In this document: piece by piece, positions 25,873 to 34,833 of the stretch
Numbering within the stretch: the stretch's first letter is position 1
Layout of the letters: each line of letters begins with the position of its first letter
Source: Verrucomicrobiia bacterium
GTDB taxonomy: Bacteria; Verrucomicrobiota; Verrucomicrobiia; Limisphaerales; DASXHY01
Direction: 5' to 3'
Assembly: GCA_035629175.1 (NCBI GenBank)
Contig: DASPIL010000067.1
Location: 182,234 to 246,233 of the forward strand
DNA: 64,000 nt
The notes under the pieces: model-generated
What the model saw: the letters and a program-made list of their open reading frames with translations, nothing else
What the model was told of the DNA's origin: nothing
Database searches by the model: none
Position numbers and translations under genes: made by a program

Positions 25873-28070
25873 AAACTCCCCCGTTTTTAATCGGGGCAGC
25901 GGTGGTGTTCTGGGGCTGGCAAACGGACCTGCTGCCCGTGAGCATCATCATGGCGGCCGTGCTCGAGGCGGCCCGCTTCACGCAGTCGCGATGGGAATTT
26001 TCGAATGAGGATTTCAGCCGTATCTGGACGATTTGCACGCTGCTGTTCCTGGGCATTGCGGTCTATGCGTTCACCGACAACGGCGGCCCGGCACGATTCG
26101 GCAACCTCCTTCAGAATCCCGGCCCCGCAACGCAGTCCAGCGCGGGCGCGGCGACATCGCGCACCGCCTCGACCATGCTGCGGTGGCTTCCAATGGTGTT
26201 GTTTCTCTTCGTCGCGGCACAGTTCTACAGCACACGGGAAAAGGTCCCGCTTTCAACGATCTCGCTGATCTTGCGCCGGCGCTGGCAGAAGGCTGCGAAG
26301 CTCGGCAAGCCGCTGCCCCACGATCGCGGCCTGAATGTCTCGTATCCCTATTTCGCGGTCTGCCTGTTTGCTGCGAGCGTTCACGCTTCGGACGACAACA
26401 GTTACTTCTGGGGTTTTTGCCTGCTGATGGGCTGGGCGCTCTGGATTCAACGTGTTCGCCGTTTTGCCGTTCCGATCTGGGCGGTCGTTTTGTTGTTCGT
26501 GTTCGCAGGCGGGTTCATGGGCCAGAGCGGGGTTGGGCGGCTGCAGAATTACATCCAGAACATGGACCCGCAGTGGTTCGAACGGTTTGTCCGGAGACAG
26601 GGAACCGATCCGGCGCAAAGCAAAACGCAGATCGGACGCATTGGCAGCCTGAAAATGTCCGGCAGGATCGTGGTTCGCCTCGAACCCGAGGCCGGCAGTG
26701 TTGCACCCGATTATTTGCGGGAGGCGAGTTATCGCATTTATGGCGGGTCAGCGTGGCGGGCCGGCCAGTCACGGGAAAACTTCCAGGTCGTTCCGCAGGA
26801 AACCAACAATGGCGCGTATGTCCTCGTGGGCAAACCGACATTGAACAGTGTGAAGATCGCGTCCTATCTGGATGGTTTTTCCCGCGAGTCGGGTGTGCCG
26901 GTTGGACTATTGCCGCTGCCCACCGGTGTTGGCCAGCTCGAGCAGCTGCCCGCCTTTGTCATCAAAATGAACAACCTCGGCGCCGTCCTTGCGGAGGGTC
27001 CCGGCCTGATCACCTACCGCGCCCGTTATGGAGCAGGGCCGACCGCGGATTCGCCTTTCGATCCAACGGAAATGCAATCGTTGACGAACAGCCGTTCGCG
27101 AAATCGCTCGTCCAGCCGTGAGGATCGCCCGCGGCGCGAACGCGTGGGCAACCCTGACTTGTATGTGCCAGCAGGCGAGGTGAGCGCATTGCAGCAGGTC
27201 ATCGATGAACACGCTCTGCCGCCGGGGAACAGGCAGGCGGCAATGCGCGCGATCCAGGAATTCTTCGACAAGAACTTCAAATACAGCACGTGGCTGGACA
27301 CCCCGGCTTCGCGTTCGACGAACAACACGCCGTTGGGATTGTTCCTGATGGAGACGCGCAGCGGGCATTGCGAGTATTTTGCGACGGCCACGGTTTTGTT
27401 GCTGCGCCAGCTGGGAATTCCGGCGCGCTACGCAGTGGGCTATGCGGTCCACGAGCAATCGGGCAGCGAGTATGTCGTGCGGCTGCGCGACGCGCATGCG
27501 TGGTGCCTTGTCTGGAATGAGCGTTCCCGCACCTGGCAGGATTTCGACACCACGCCTGCCTCGTGGGTGGAGGAGGAGGCGAAGAACGCTTCCACGTTCC
27601 AGGGAGTGTCGGATCTGTGGAACTGGCTCGGCTTTCAATTCGCCAAGTTCCGTTGGGGGCAGAGCAACGCGCGACAATATATGCTGCTGGCGCTGGTTCC
27701 TGCGACGGGATTGCTGGCCTACCAGATTTTTCGCCGGCGACGCAAGGGAGCAGGGAGCCGCGAGACTGGGCGGGCTGTGATTTGGCCCGGAGTCGATTCT
27801 GAGTTTTACGTCGTCGAGAAAAAACTAACCGACCATGGGATGGGCCGGCGGCAAAATGAGCCGCTCGCTGCGTGGCTTGAACGGGTCATCGCGGCGAAAC
27901 ACCTCGAGACCGCCCGCGCGCCGTTGCGGGAGCTTCTGCGATTGCACTACCGCTACCGCTTTGACCCGAGCGGACTCCCCGCGGCCGAGCGGGCGCGATT
28001 GCGCGATGTCGTCGAAACCATTCTTCAACAGCTCGCGCAGGTGGAAGCGAGCTTCCAGCGCGGGGCGTGA
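25869..28070 (+). CDS. Transglutaminase-like membrane protein (TgpA-type)
   Basis: 733 aa. Hydrophobic N-terminal helices cover ~1-230. A periplasmic transglutaminase core has the triad Cys in SGHCEYFATATVLLLRQLG, His in RLRDAHAWCLVW, and Asp in WQDFDTTPASW. A further membrane helix at ~605-625 is followed by a C-terminal cytoplasmic DUF4129-like tail. TgpA in Pseudomonas is an essential periplasmic transglutaminase with the same MoxR-DUF58-TgpA arrangement. The start overlaps the DUF58 stop (ATGA). Confidence 0.92.
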   Translation: MKTPPFLIGAAVVFWGWQTDLLPVSIIMAAVLEAARFTQSRWEFSNEDFSRIWTICTLLFLGIAVYAFTDNGGPARFGNLLQNPGPATQSSAGAATSRTASTMLRWLPMVLFLFVAAQFYSTREKVPLSTISLILRRRWQKAAKLGKPLPHDRGLNVSYPYFAVCLFAASVHASDDNSYFWGFCLLMGWALWIQRVRRFAVPIWAVVLLFVFAGGFMGQSGVGRLQNYIQNMDPQWFERFVRRQGTDPAQSKTQIGRIGSLKMSGRIVVRLEPEAGSVAPDYLREASYRIYGGSAWRAGQSRENFQVVPQETNNGAYVLVGKPTLNSVKIASYLDGFSRESGVPVGLLPLPTGVGQLEQLPAFVIKMNNLGAVLAEGPGLITYRARYGAGPTADSPFDPTEMQSLTNSRSRNRSSSREDRPRRERVGNPDLYVPAGEVSALQQVIDEHALPPGNRQAAMRAIQEFFDKNFKYSTWLDTPASRSTNNTPLGLFLMETRSGHCEYFATATVLLLRQLGIPARYAVGYAVHEQSGSEYVVRLRDAHAWCLVWNERSRTWQDFDTTPASWVEEEAKNASTFQGVSDLWNWLGFQFAKFRWGQSNARQYMLLALVPATGLLAYQIFRRRRKGAGSRETGRAVIWPGVDSEFYVVEKKLTDHGMGRRQNEPLAAWLERVIAAKHLETARAPLRELLRLHYRYRFDPSGLPAAERARLRDVVETILQQLAQVEASFQRGA

Positions 28071-28087
28071 CACCACGTTAACCCGTT

Positions 28088-29206
28088 CTACACGGCGCGC
28101 TGAATTTCGGCCGCATAACTCGACGCCTCGGCGCTTAAACGCTTTGCCTGTCCCGCTTGCAGGGCACATGCGCGCTCAAAGATGTCGCGCCGGAAAATAT
28201 TTCGGACAACCGGCGTTCGTCGCAGGGCTGGCGCGTGCAGAATGTTTTCGTCCATCAGTTCATAGAGCTTTGTGACCACCCACGACGCCTTCGTGTCGCT
28301 TGGCTCGTTGGCGTTGAACCCGTGAAAAAGCATTCCTGATCGCGCGCTTCCGGTCGGTGCCGGGCGGTCCGCCGTCAGGCAATCCAGGAGGCAATCCCGA
28401 GGAGCATTCACGTAACGGGCGCGGCTCAGGATCTCCGCCAGGACAGGCTGGTTTGCGGGTTCATCGCAGAACGCACACGCTTCCAGCAGTGCCGCGATTA
28501 CGCGCTCGTGTTCATCAGCCCGATCGGTGGCAAAATCCCTGCGACTCATGAGCACCTTCTCGGGGTGCAACGGTGCCAGGGCAGAGCTCGAGGCCAGCTT
28601 GTAGCCAATCCCAGCGTCCACCGCGAGTGTTGTCCAGGGCTCGCCGCCGCAGAAGCCATCCAGATATCCGAGCTTCAGCATGGGGAATAATTGCGCTGGA
28701 GGCACAACAACCATGCGCACCTCAATCCCTGGCAAAATCCCGCCGGCTTTCAGCCAGTCGCGCAGGACAAAGAACGACGGTGAATGCGGAAACGTGACTC
28801 CGAGCGTGAAGGTTCGGCGGCCCCACTTTGCGTAAATCAATTCGCGAAGGGCGGTCGCGTCGCGAACGCCACCTTCCCACAACTCGCGCGATATCGTGAT
28901 CGCGTTCCCCTGCAGGCTGAGCACCATGCCGCTGATGCACGCGCATTCGTCGGAGTCCAAACCAATGTTGGTGATGAACGGCAGCGTCGCTGGCGCATGC
29001 GCACAGTCGAGATCGCCGTGAATCACCTTGTCGCGAATGCTTGCCCACCGCGTCTCGCGATGCAACTCAACCTGCAGTTCGTATTTCTCAAACAGACCGC
29101 TTTCGTACGCGAAAACAATCGGCGCACAGTCGGCGTCCGCGATAAACCCGATTTGCAGCAGAGGCCCGCCGCCTTTGCCAGTTCCCATCGATCCACGAGT
29201 ATTCAT
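28088..29206 (-). CDS. NrtA/NasS-like nitrate-binding protein without signal peptide
   Basis: 372 aa from the ATG at 29206. It resembles NrtA/CmpA substrate-binding proteins (LQIGFIADADCAPIVFAYES, RDKVIHGDLDCAHAPATLPF, LGYLDGFCGGEPWTTLAVDA) but begins MNTRGSMGTGKGG with no Sec or Tat signal. A cytoplasmic NrtA-like protein is the definition of NasS, which senses nitrate and sequesters the ANTAR antiterminator NasT in Proteobacteria. No ANTAR protein was found in the window. It is the leftmost gene of the nitrate island, and a second signal-less homologue lies at the right end. Confidence 0.8.
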   Translation of the reverse strand: MNTRGSMGTGKGGGPLLQIGFIADADCAPIVFAYESGLFEKYELQVELHRETRWASIRDKVIHGDLDCAHAPATLPFITNIGLDSDECACISGMVLSLQGNAITISRELWEGGVRDATALRELIYAKWGRRTFTLGVTFPHSPSFFVLRDWLKAGGILPGIEVRMVVVPPAQLFPMLKLGYLDGFCGGEPWTTLAVDAGIGYKLASSSALAPLHPEKVLMSRRDFATDRADEHERVIAALLEACAFCDEPANQPVLAEILSRARYVNAPRDCLLDCLTADRPAPTGSARSGMLFHGFNANEPSDTKASWVVTKLYELMDENILHAPALRRTPVVRNIFRRDIFERACALQAGQAKRLSAEASSYAAEIQRAV

Positions 29207-29772
29207 AGGCATTTGGAATCGGGCTCTTGTTTGCCGCAGCGCGGCCGAGCGGGAAAAGCCGAAGTGCCGCGCTGCTGAGACGAGCCCGATCCCGCTACGC
29301 TCCTGAGCAGCCGCAATGCCGGGCACGCCCGAGGTGCAGGATGAGCACGCTGAACATCACTGCGGCTGCTGAAATGGGAGCTTCCACCGCGGAAGCAGGC
29401 GAGGCAGATGTGACCAGCGTGCCGCGTTATGATTGAAGATTGGATATGGGAGAGGTGGCGTCTTCTGCGCAGACTGGAAAAACTTCACTTGGGCAATGGA
29501 AAACACACCTACTGGAATCCGTAGTGCATTGCGGCAATGTTGGAGCGTGAATTGCGGCTGACATTTTTTGAGCGTGGATGCCAGTTTCCGCTTGAGAAAG
29601 AATGCTCGTGGACGATACTGACTGGCAGCGCGGCGGAAACTGAAACAACGCGCTTTGATCTTTGTAAAACAATTTCGAATCCGGCCCCGGCCGGTTCAAA
29701 TTTACCCTGCCTACGCTCGTGATAAGAAACTATGTCCTTGAACCGTAGTTAATAAATCGAGGGACTTTAACC
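29207..29772. other. Intergenic stretch without recognisable gene
   Basis: About 565 bases between the NasS-like gene and the structured RNA candidate. Composition turns AT-richer after 29420. Short open frames on both strands have no protein-like character, and no repeat is obvious. It presumably holds the promoter of the NasS-like gene. Confidence 0.4.
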
Positions 29773-29884
29773 GAGGTGGTTGCCGACAGGCCTTAACTGG
29801 AAGTCGAATGCCATCCGGCGGGTCCCCACCTGTTTCCGACAAGTTCAAAGGAACTGTTACACACGGCACTGGCGGGGTTTTTTT
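29773..29884 (+). ncRNA. Structured RNA with terminator-like end; cobalamin-riboswitch-like core
   Basis: On the plus strand, GGTGGTTGCC...AGGCCTTAACTGGAA is followed by CGAATGCCATCCGGCGGGTC and CCCACCTGT. This has the order and spacing of cobalamin riboswitch core blocks (AGGGAA, GGTGaaAatCC, GCGGtCCCGCCACTGT), but several conserved positions differ. A hairpin (GTTC-aaag-GAAC, ~29841-29853) lies inside a longer stem, CCCCACCTGT pairing with ACTGGCGGGG. Seven T residues at 29878-29884 look like an intrinsic terminator. No plus-strand gene follows within 12 kb, so it may be a free-standing RNA or a stranded leader. Confidence 0.35.
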
Positions 29885-29925
29885 ATTTTTGTTTTTAATA
29901 TTTGAGCCGGATGTCCTGCGAATGC

Positions 29926-31722
29926 TCAGTAAACATCCCGCTGGTAACGCTTTTCAGATTTCAGTTTCGCCACGTATTCCTTCGCAGCCTCCGCTGTCTT
30001 TCCTCCCGCCGTCTGGATGATGTCGTGCAGCGCCGCATCCACGTCCTTCGCCATTCGGCTCGCATCCCCGCACACGTAAAAGTGAGCGCCTTCCTCAAGC
30101 CACGCGAACAAATCCCGTGCATTCTCCCGCATTCGATCCTGCACATAAATTTTCTCTGGCTGATCCCGTGAGAAGGCGGTGTTGAGGCGAGTGAGGACCC
30201 CGCGCGATCGCAGCGATTCAAGCTCATCGCGATACATGAAGTCAGTGGCCGCCCGCTGGTCGCCGAAGAACAGCCAGGTGCGGCCGTGCGCTCCAATGGC
30301 CGCGCGCTCGTGGAGGAATCCTCGGAAGGGCGCGATTCCTGTTCCGGGACCGATCATGATCATTGGAAGGGAAGGGTCTGATGGGAGACGGAAATTTTTG
30401 TTCGCGTGCACAAACACGGGAACGGCTTCTGATTCGGAGAGACGGTCGGCGAGGAACGTGGAGCAAACACCTTTCCTGCGGCGGGCGAACGATTCGTAGC
30501 GGACAACGTTGACGGTCAAGTGGACCCGCTGCCTGTGGGCCTTGGGGCTGGACGAAATGGAATAAAGGCGCGGATTCAGTTTCTTCAACAATCCGACGAA
30601 CTCGATGGGATTAAACGAAACCTTGCGATGTTCCAGCAGCACATCGATGATTTCACGGCCCCAGAGAAACTTTGTCAGTTCACCGTTGACGCCGGGCGCG
30701 GCGAGCTTCCTGAGTTGTTCATCGCCGCTCCGTTCCGCCATCACGCGCAGCAGGGGCGGGGGAATCCGGGTGATCTCGTAATGATGCAGCAGTGCTTCGC
30801 GAACCGGCACGGTGCCCACCCTTCCGGGCACCGCTTCCCCGCCGGTAAAGCCAAGCGCTTTCAAAATCTCGTCCACCAAATCCGCACAGTTGGCCGGGAG
30901 AATCCCCAACGCATCCCCTGCATCGTAGGAAAGTTTTGAATCTTCGAGCGTGATTTCGAAATGACGGGTCTCCTTGGCGGAGCCGGATCCGTTCAACGTT
31001 CGATTCACAAGCAAACGCGCGGGAAAAGGATTCGCTCGAGAGTATTGTGCTTCCGGCGCCGTGACGGGCGCTGTCGCAGCCGCGGGCTCCGGTGCGGTTG
31101 CCGCGGGCCGGTTCGAATCCGCGGCGGCTGGCGGGCTGGCGTTGTCGGAGAGTTGAGTCAGCGCCTGGTTCAGCCATGCGGTGAAGGGCTCCTCGAAATC
31201 GAGGTCGCAATCCGCCCGCGAGGTGATGCGCGTGGCGCCCATTGTTTCGAGACGGGCATCGAGTTCCTTCCCAAACCCACAGAACTTCGGATAATTGGAA
31301 TCGCCGAGTGCGCACACGGAAAATCGCAGTTGTGCCAGTAGGGGTTGATTCGGCGTTGCGAGCGATTGCCAGAATTCCCGTGCATTGTCAGGCGGTTCCC
31401 CGTCTCCATAGGTGCTCGTGACGACGAGGAGTCGCGATTCGGATCCGAGTTGCGCGAGCGGATAGCGGTTCATTTCGTGCACCGTGGGTGCGAAACCGCG
31501 GCGCCCGGCTTCCTTTGCAATTCGCCGCGCCAGGTTTTCTGCGCTGCCAGTCTGCGATCCGAACAAAATGGAAAGCGGCATTAGCGTGGGCGCTGGGGCG
31601 GCCGGGTTTGCTGAAGGCGCACGCGAAAACAGGCCGGCCATGAATCCGTTCAGGTAGGCGCGTTGCTCTGCGGTGAATGGCGCGCTCTCTGGCAAACACG
31701 GGATCCCTGATTCATTGCTCAT
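29926..31722 (-). CDS. cysJ: CysJ-type NADPH flavoprotein reductase, probable electron donor to nitrite reductase
   Basis: 598 aa, the same length as E. coli CysJ. A flavodoxin domain (~50-190; FGSQTGSAENLARRIAKEAG and TSTYGDGEPPDNAREFW) binds FMN. The FAD-binding domain contains RLYSISSSPKAHRQRVHL, and the NADP domain has GPGTGIAPFRGFLHERAAIG. It ends RYQRDVY, as CysJ does. CysJ passes electrons from NADPH to a siroheme reductase. Its start overlaps the nirA stop by 4 bp, so the natural partner is nitrite reductase rather than sulfite reductase (inference). Its N-terminus carries FTAEQRAYLNGFMAG, also found in NirA. Confidence 0.9.
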   Translation of the reverse strand: MSNESGIPCLPESAPFTAEQRAYLNGFMAGLFSRAPSANPAAPAPTLMPLSILFGSQTGSAENLARRIAKEAGRRGFAPTVHEMNRYPLAQLGSESRLLVVTSTYGDGEPPDNAREFWQSLATPNQPLLAQLRFSVCALGDSNYPKFCGFGKELDARLETMGATRITSRADCDLDFEEPFTAWLNQALTQLSDNASPPAAADSNRPAATAPEPAAATAPVTAPEAQYSRANPFPARLLVNRTLNGSGSAKETRHFEITLEDSKLSYDAGDALGILPANCADLVDEILKALGFTGGEAVPGRVGTVPVREALLHHYEITRIPPPLLRVMAERSGDEQLRKLAAPGVNGELTKFLWGREIIDVLLEHRKVSFNPIEFVGLLKKLNPRLYSISSSPKAHRQRVHLTVNVVRYESFARRRKGVCSTFLADRLSESEAVPVFVHANKNFRLPSDPSLPMIMIGPGTGIAPFRGFLHERAAIGAHGRTWLFFGDQRAATDFMYRDELESLRSRGVLTRLNTAFSRDQPEKIYVQDRMRENARDLFAWLEEGAHFYVCGDASRMAKDVDAALHDIIQTAGGKTAEAAKEYVAKLKSEKRYQRDVY

Positions 31723-33470
31723 TCGGAAAACATCTCCTGCAATTGCCGGAGTTCGTGCCGGCGCACAAATGCCACAAAGGATTCGTTTGGCTCCCGGCGC
31801 GCCTGATAGACCTTCAAGATGCGCTCAAGCAGCGCCGGAACTTCGCTGAACGCAATTCCCTTGAAGACGTCCTTTCCAATTGCCGCATCGATGCCGCAGC
31901 CGCCGCCCAGAACAATGTTGTATCCTTCGACCGAGCTGCCGCCCGAGTTCACCTTCACCCCCTGCAGCCCGATGTCGCCGATGTAATGCTGCGCGCACGA
32001 ATTGGGGCAGCCTGTGAAGTGAATGTTGACGGGGTGATCGATCTGGACGCGCCGGCTGAGGAACTGGCCCGCTTCCAGTGCGTGGCCCTTGGTATCGCTC
32101 GCCGCAAACTTGCACCCGGAATTTCCCGTGCACGCAACCAGGCCGCCGACGATTGAGTTGGCTGCATGGTGCAACCCCGCGCGCACCAATTGTCGTTTCA
32201 CGGTTTCAACAAATCCGTCCGCGACATCGGGAATCAGGAGGTTCTGCCACGGTGTGAGCCGCACCTGGCTCGAGCCATAGTTCGCGGCGAGTTCGGCAAT
32301 GCGGCGGACCTGGCGCGATGTCACGACGCCAACCGGAATCACGGCCCCTATGTAGTTTCGACCCTTCTGCTTTTGACGATAGACGCCGATGTGCCCGTGC
32401 GGCAGCGGGGGCTTGCGCGGAACGCATTTCTCCAGGGGAAAGCGCACGAGAGGAAAGCTGAGCTTCTTCTGCGTCTCGCCGAGGAACCTTTCAACGCCCC
32501 AGCGATCAACGAGATACTTGAGCCGCGCCTTCTTTCGGTCGGTCCGATTTCCGTTCTCTATGAAGACGCGGATCATCGCTGCTGCAACTGCCACAGCCTC
32601 TGACGGTTTGACAAGGATGCCGCAATCGCGCGCCAGTTGCTTGTGTCCCGTGATGCCGCAGAGCTCAACGCGGAATTGGACGCCTCGCTCTGCGCCGTCG
32701 CCGACTGAAACGGCCATGAAGCCGATGTCATTTGTGTTCGCTGCCGTATCGACGGATCCGCCGCCTTCGAATGCCACGTTGAATTTTCGCGGCAGGTTAT
32801 AAAACTCCCGGTGGTTGAGAATGTAATGGTGGAGCGCGTGCGCGAAGGGACGTGTATCGATGAGTTCCTGGGGATCGAATCCCGCCGTCGGCGACGCGGT
32901 GATGTTGCGGATGTTGTCGACGCCGCTGCCGCGGGCGGTAAGGCCAAGCGATTGCAGCCGCGTGAGGACATTGACCATATTGCGCGGAGCAATTTCCCGA
33001 ATCTGGATATTTGCCCGCGTTGTGATGGCGATCTTCCAGTTCCCGAATTCATCCGCCATGTCGGCCAGTCCAATCAATTGCGCGGATGACAGTTCTCCTG
33101 CTGGGATGCGGCACCGAAGCATGAGGCTGTTCTGCGTCGGCCCGACAAAGAACAATCCGAAGTTCCGAAAACGAAATGTGTGCTCCTCGTCCGGCAGTTT
33201 GCTGGCTTCAGCATGTGCGAGGATTCGGTCCCATCCATCAAGCGGGTGCTCCTCGTGTTTCCAACGCTCCTGTTTCGTTGCATCGCCAACAGGTGTGCCG
33301 TGAATCATTTCCTCGCGAACTGCGGAATTCCCGGCTGGCGCGGGGGCCACGGCATCGATGGGAGAAACCGATGCGAGCCTGGCCGCACCTGCGAGAAAAC
33401 CCGCGAGATACTCCTTCTGCTCGGGAGTAAAACCCACGGCTGCTTCAGCGACTGTTTCCGTCGAGGCCAT
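31719..33470 (-). CDS. nirA: Siroheme [4Fe-4S] nitrite reductase (NirA-type)
   Basis: 583 aa from the ATG at 33470. It has two nitrite/sulfite reductase ferredoxin-like half-domains plus two catalytic domains. The cluster/siroheme cysteines are in ACTGNSGCKFAASDTKGHAL and FTGCPNSCAQHYIGDIG. NirA reduces nitrite to ammonia with six electrons in the cytoplasm; classical NirA takes them from ferredoxin. Here the overlapping CysJ-type gene suggests NADPH through a flavoprotein. The extra ~45-residue N-terminus has FTPEQKEYLAGFLAG, matching the CysJ N-terminus. A probable LysR-protein site lies 76 bp upstream. Confidence 0.9.
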   Translation of the reverse strand: MASTETVAEAAVGFTPEQKEYLAGFLAGAARLASVSPIDAVAPAPAGNSAVREEMIHGTPVGDATKQERWKHEEHPLDGWDRILAHAEASKLPDEEHTFRFRNFGLFFVGPTQNSLMLRCRIPAGELSSAQLIGLADMADEFGNWKIAITTRANIQIREIAPRNMVNVLTRLQSLGLTARGSGVDNIRNITASPTAGFDPQELIDTRPFAHALHHYILNHREFYNLPRKFNVAFEGGGSVDTAANTNDIGFMAVSVGDGAERGVQFRVELCGITGHKQLARDCGILVKPSEAVAVAAAMIRVFIENGNRTDRKKARLKYLVDRWGVERFLGETQKKLSFPLVRFPLEKCVPRKPPLPHGHIGVYRQKQKGRNYIGAVIPVGVVTSRQVRRIAELAANYGSSQVRLTPWQNLLIPDVADGFVETVKRQLVRAGLHHAANSIVGGLVACTGNSGCKFAASDTKGHALEAGQFLSRRVQIDHPVNIHFTGCPNSCAQHYIGDIGLQGVKVNSGGSSVEGYNIVLGGGCGIDAAIGKDVFKGIAFSEVPALLERILKVYQARREPNESFVAFVRRHELRQLQEMFSE

Positions 33471-33537
33471 TGCCCACCTTGAGCGCGGGCCATGCCAGTT
33501 TGGCTTCTGACGAGAATGATCGAGGCGAGGAATTCCA

Positions 33538-33562
33538 ATCGAAAGCATGAAACGGGTTCATG
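33538..33562. promoter_or_regulatory. Putative LysR-regulator binding site upstream of nirA
   Basis: ATCGAAAGCATGAAACGGGT followed by TCATG. The core ATGAA-n5-TTCAT is palindromic and fits the T-n11-A pattern of LysR sites. Nearly the same 23 bases (3 mismatches) lie at the start of the LysR gene at 46116-46138. The distance to the nirA ATG is about 76 bp. Confidence 0.5.
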
Positions 33563-33714
33563 ACTGCGTTTCTGCCTCGCAGGGACGACAAACCTGCACT
33601 TCGCCAGTTTCGCTCAAACCGGCGTTCACACCGCTTCGGGAGCCGCATCAGCATCGAAACTGGAGACGCCAACGGCCCTGCAGCTGGTTCGTTTTGGTCA
33701 CAGTGATCAGAACT

Positions 33715-34293
33715 TTACGCGGACGTTTGCGTGTCGAGATCTGTGGGTGTGTTGGCATTTAGGAATAGATGCTCCTCGTCGGGAATGATTGTTACAAACT
33801 CCATCAAGCCCTTCCCATGAAGGATCGTCGCGAGTTCTTGGAGGGAAAACCGTCCAGCGGCCAGGGAGTCTTGTGCGCAGGGAAAGGCGTCCCGATGGTA
33901 AATGGCGCACAAGGGTTCCACGTAATCCCCCCGCGTGGGAGCCACGCCGTGCCGTTCGCCGGCAATCGACAAGAGCTCCCGCAAATAGGCCGTTGTCATG
34001 TTCGGCAGGTCAATGGCGAGAGCGAGGAGATGGGATGTTTGCAGGCGTTCCAGCGCAGCAACGAGTCCGCTCAACGGTCCCTTTGACGGAGGAGTGTCCG
34101 CCGCAAAGGCGACATCGAGCGGGAGCCAGCGAGGCTTGGTCCGCGCAGACACCACGAGATGATCAGGTTGAAGCTCACGCAGGATTCTGATTTGGCGGCG
34201 CCACAGCGGTTCACCCTTCACCCGAACCAGGGCCTTGTCTGTACCCATGCGAGTCGAAAGACCTCCCGTCAGAAGCAGAGCGGTGAATGTCAT
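33715..34293 (-). CDS. mobA: Molybdenum cofactor guanylyltransferase MobA
   Basis: 192 aa from the ATG at 34293. The nucleotidyltransferase signature LLLTGGLSTRMGTDKALVRV is at the N-terminus. AALERLQTSHLLALAIDLPN carries the metal-binding Asp, and YVEPLCAIYHRDAFP is typical of MobA. It attaches GMP to molybdopterin, giving the bis-MGD cofactor needed by the nitrate reductase encoded two genes upstream. The start overlaps the MOSC stop (ATGA). The 244 bases to nirA contain the nirA promoter and LysR site. Confidence 0.9.
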   Translation of the reverse strand: MTFTALLLTGGLSTRMGTDKALVRVKGEPLWRRQIRILRELQPDHLVVSARTKPRWLPLDVAFAADTPPSKGPLSGLVAALERLQTSHLLALAIDLPNMTTAYLRELLSIAGERHGVAPTRGDYVEPLCAIYHRDAFPCAQDSLAAGRFSLQELATILHGKGLMEFVTIIPDEEHLFLNANTPTDLDTQTSA

Positions 34294-34748
34294 CGCATCA
34301 CGTGCAGGATGCCGTTCGTCAGGATCGTTGCACGCAGGCCTCCTTCGTTCCGCAGCAACTTCTCGGCGCCGGGTGCGAAAGCTCGATCCATCCAATAACA
34401 TGGCGTGCACTCCTGGCGTCCCAAAAACCGGACGCCCTGGATCTCGAACTCCTGGCCAATCAACGCATTCAGGTCGATGCCTGAGGTGATCACGTTTCTG
34501 CGAAAAGCGGCTGGCGATTTGTCGTGAACGTTGAGCTCGCGACAAAGGCGATCGTAGTTTTCCTGCGTGAAAAAGGTGATCTGCCCCCAGTAATTGAGGC
34601 GATAATCGAGAAAACGATCTCCCGCCAGGCCGCGGCCAGCCAGGCATTCGACACAGTCGACTTCGGACATTGGATGAATGCCCGACGCGCTCCCATGCCT
34701 GCCGATGAACGCGTGCCCCGCAGAAATATAAATGTGCCGGATCTGCAC
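34290..34748 (-). CDS. MOSC-domain protein
   Basis: 152 aa from a GTG at 34748 (VQIRHIYISAGHAFIGRHG), chosen because the family typically opens with this strand; a longer frame reaches 34910 inside nasA. The MOSC core contains ECLAGRGLAGDRFLDYRLNY, QITFFTQENYDRL and the conserved cysteine region RQECTPCYWMDRAFAPG. MOSC domains handle molybdenum cofactor sulfur or use Moco directly. It sits between nasA and mobA and overlaps mobA, so a role in maturing the nitrate reductase cofactor is likely. The start is uncertain. Confidence 0.8.
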   Translation of the reverse strand: MQIRHIYISAGHAFIGRHGSASGIHPMSEVDCVECLAGRGLAGDRFLDYRLNYWGQITFFTQENYDRLCRELNVHDKSPAAFRRNVITSGIDLNALIGQEFEIQGVRFLGRQECTPCYWMDRAFAPGAEKLLRNEGGLRATILTNGILHVMR

Positions 34749-34833
34749 AGGAGTCGATTCTCGCGCAAGCTTCACGTTGCCAACATAAGCGGCGGCACGT
34801 GTCGTGCAAACGTGAAAGGCAAACGAACGTGCA

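Noticed and set aside
31095..31120. tRNA-like T-loop sequence GGTTCGAATCC
   Set aside because: Lies within the cysJ linker and has no acceptor, D or anticodon arms around it.
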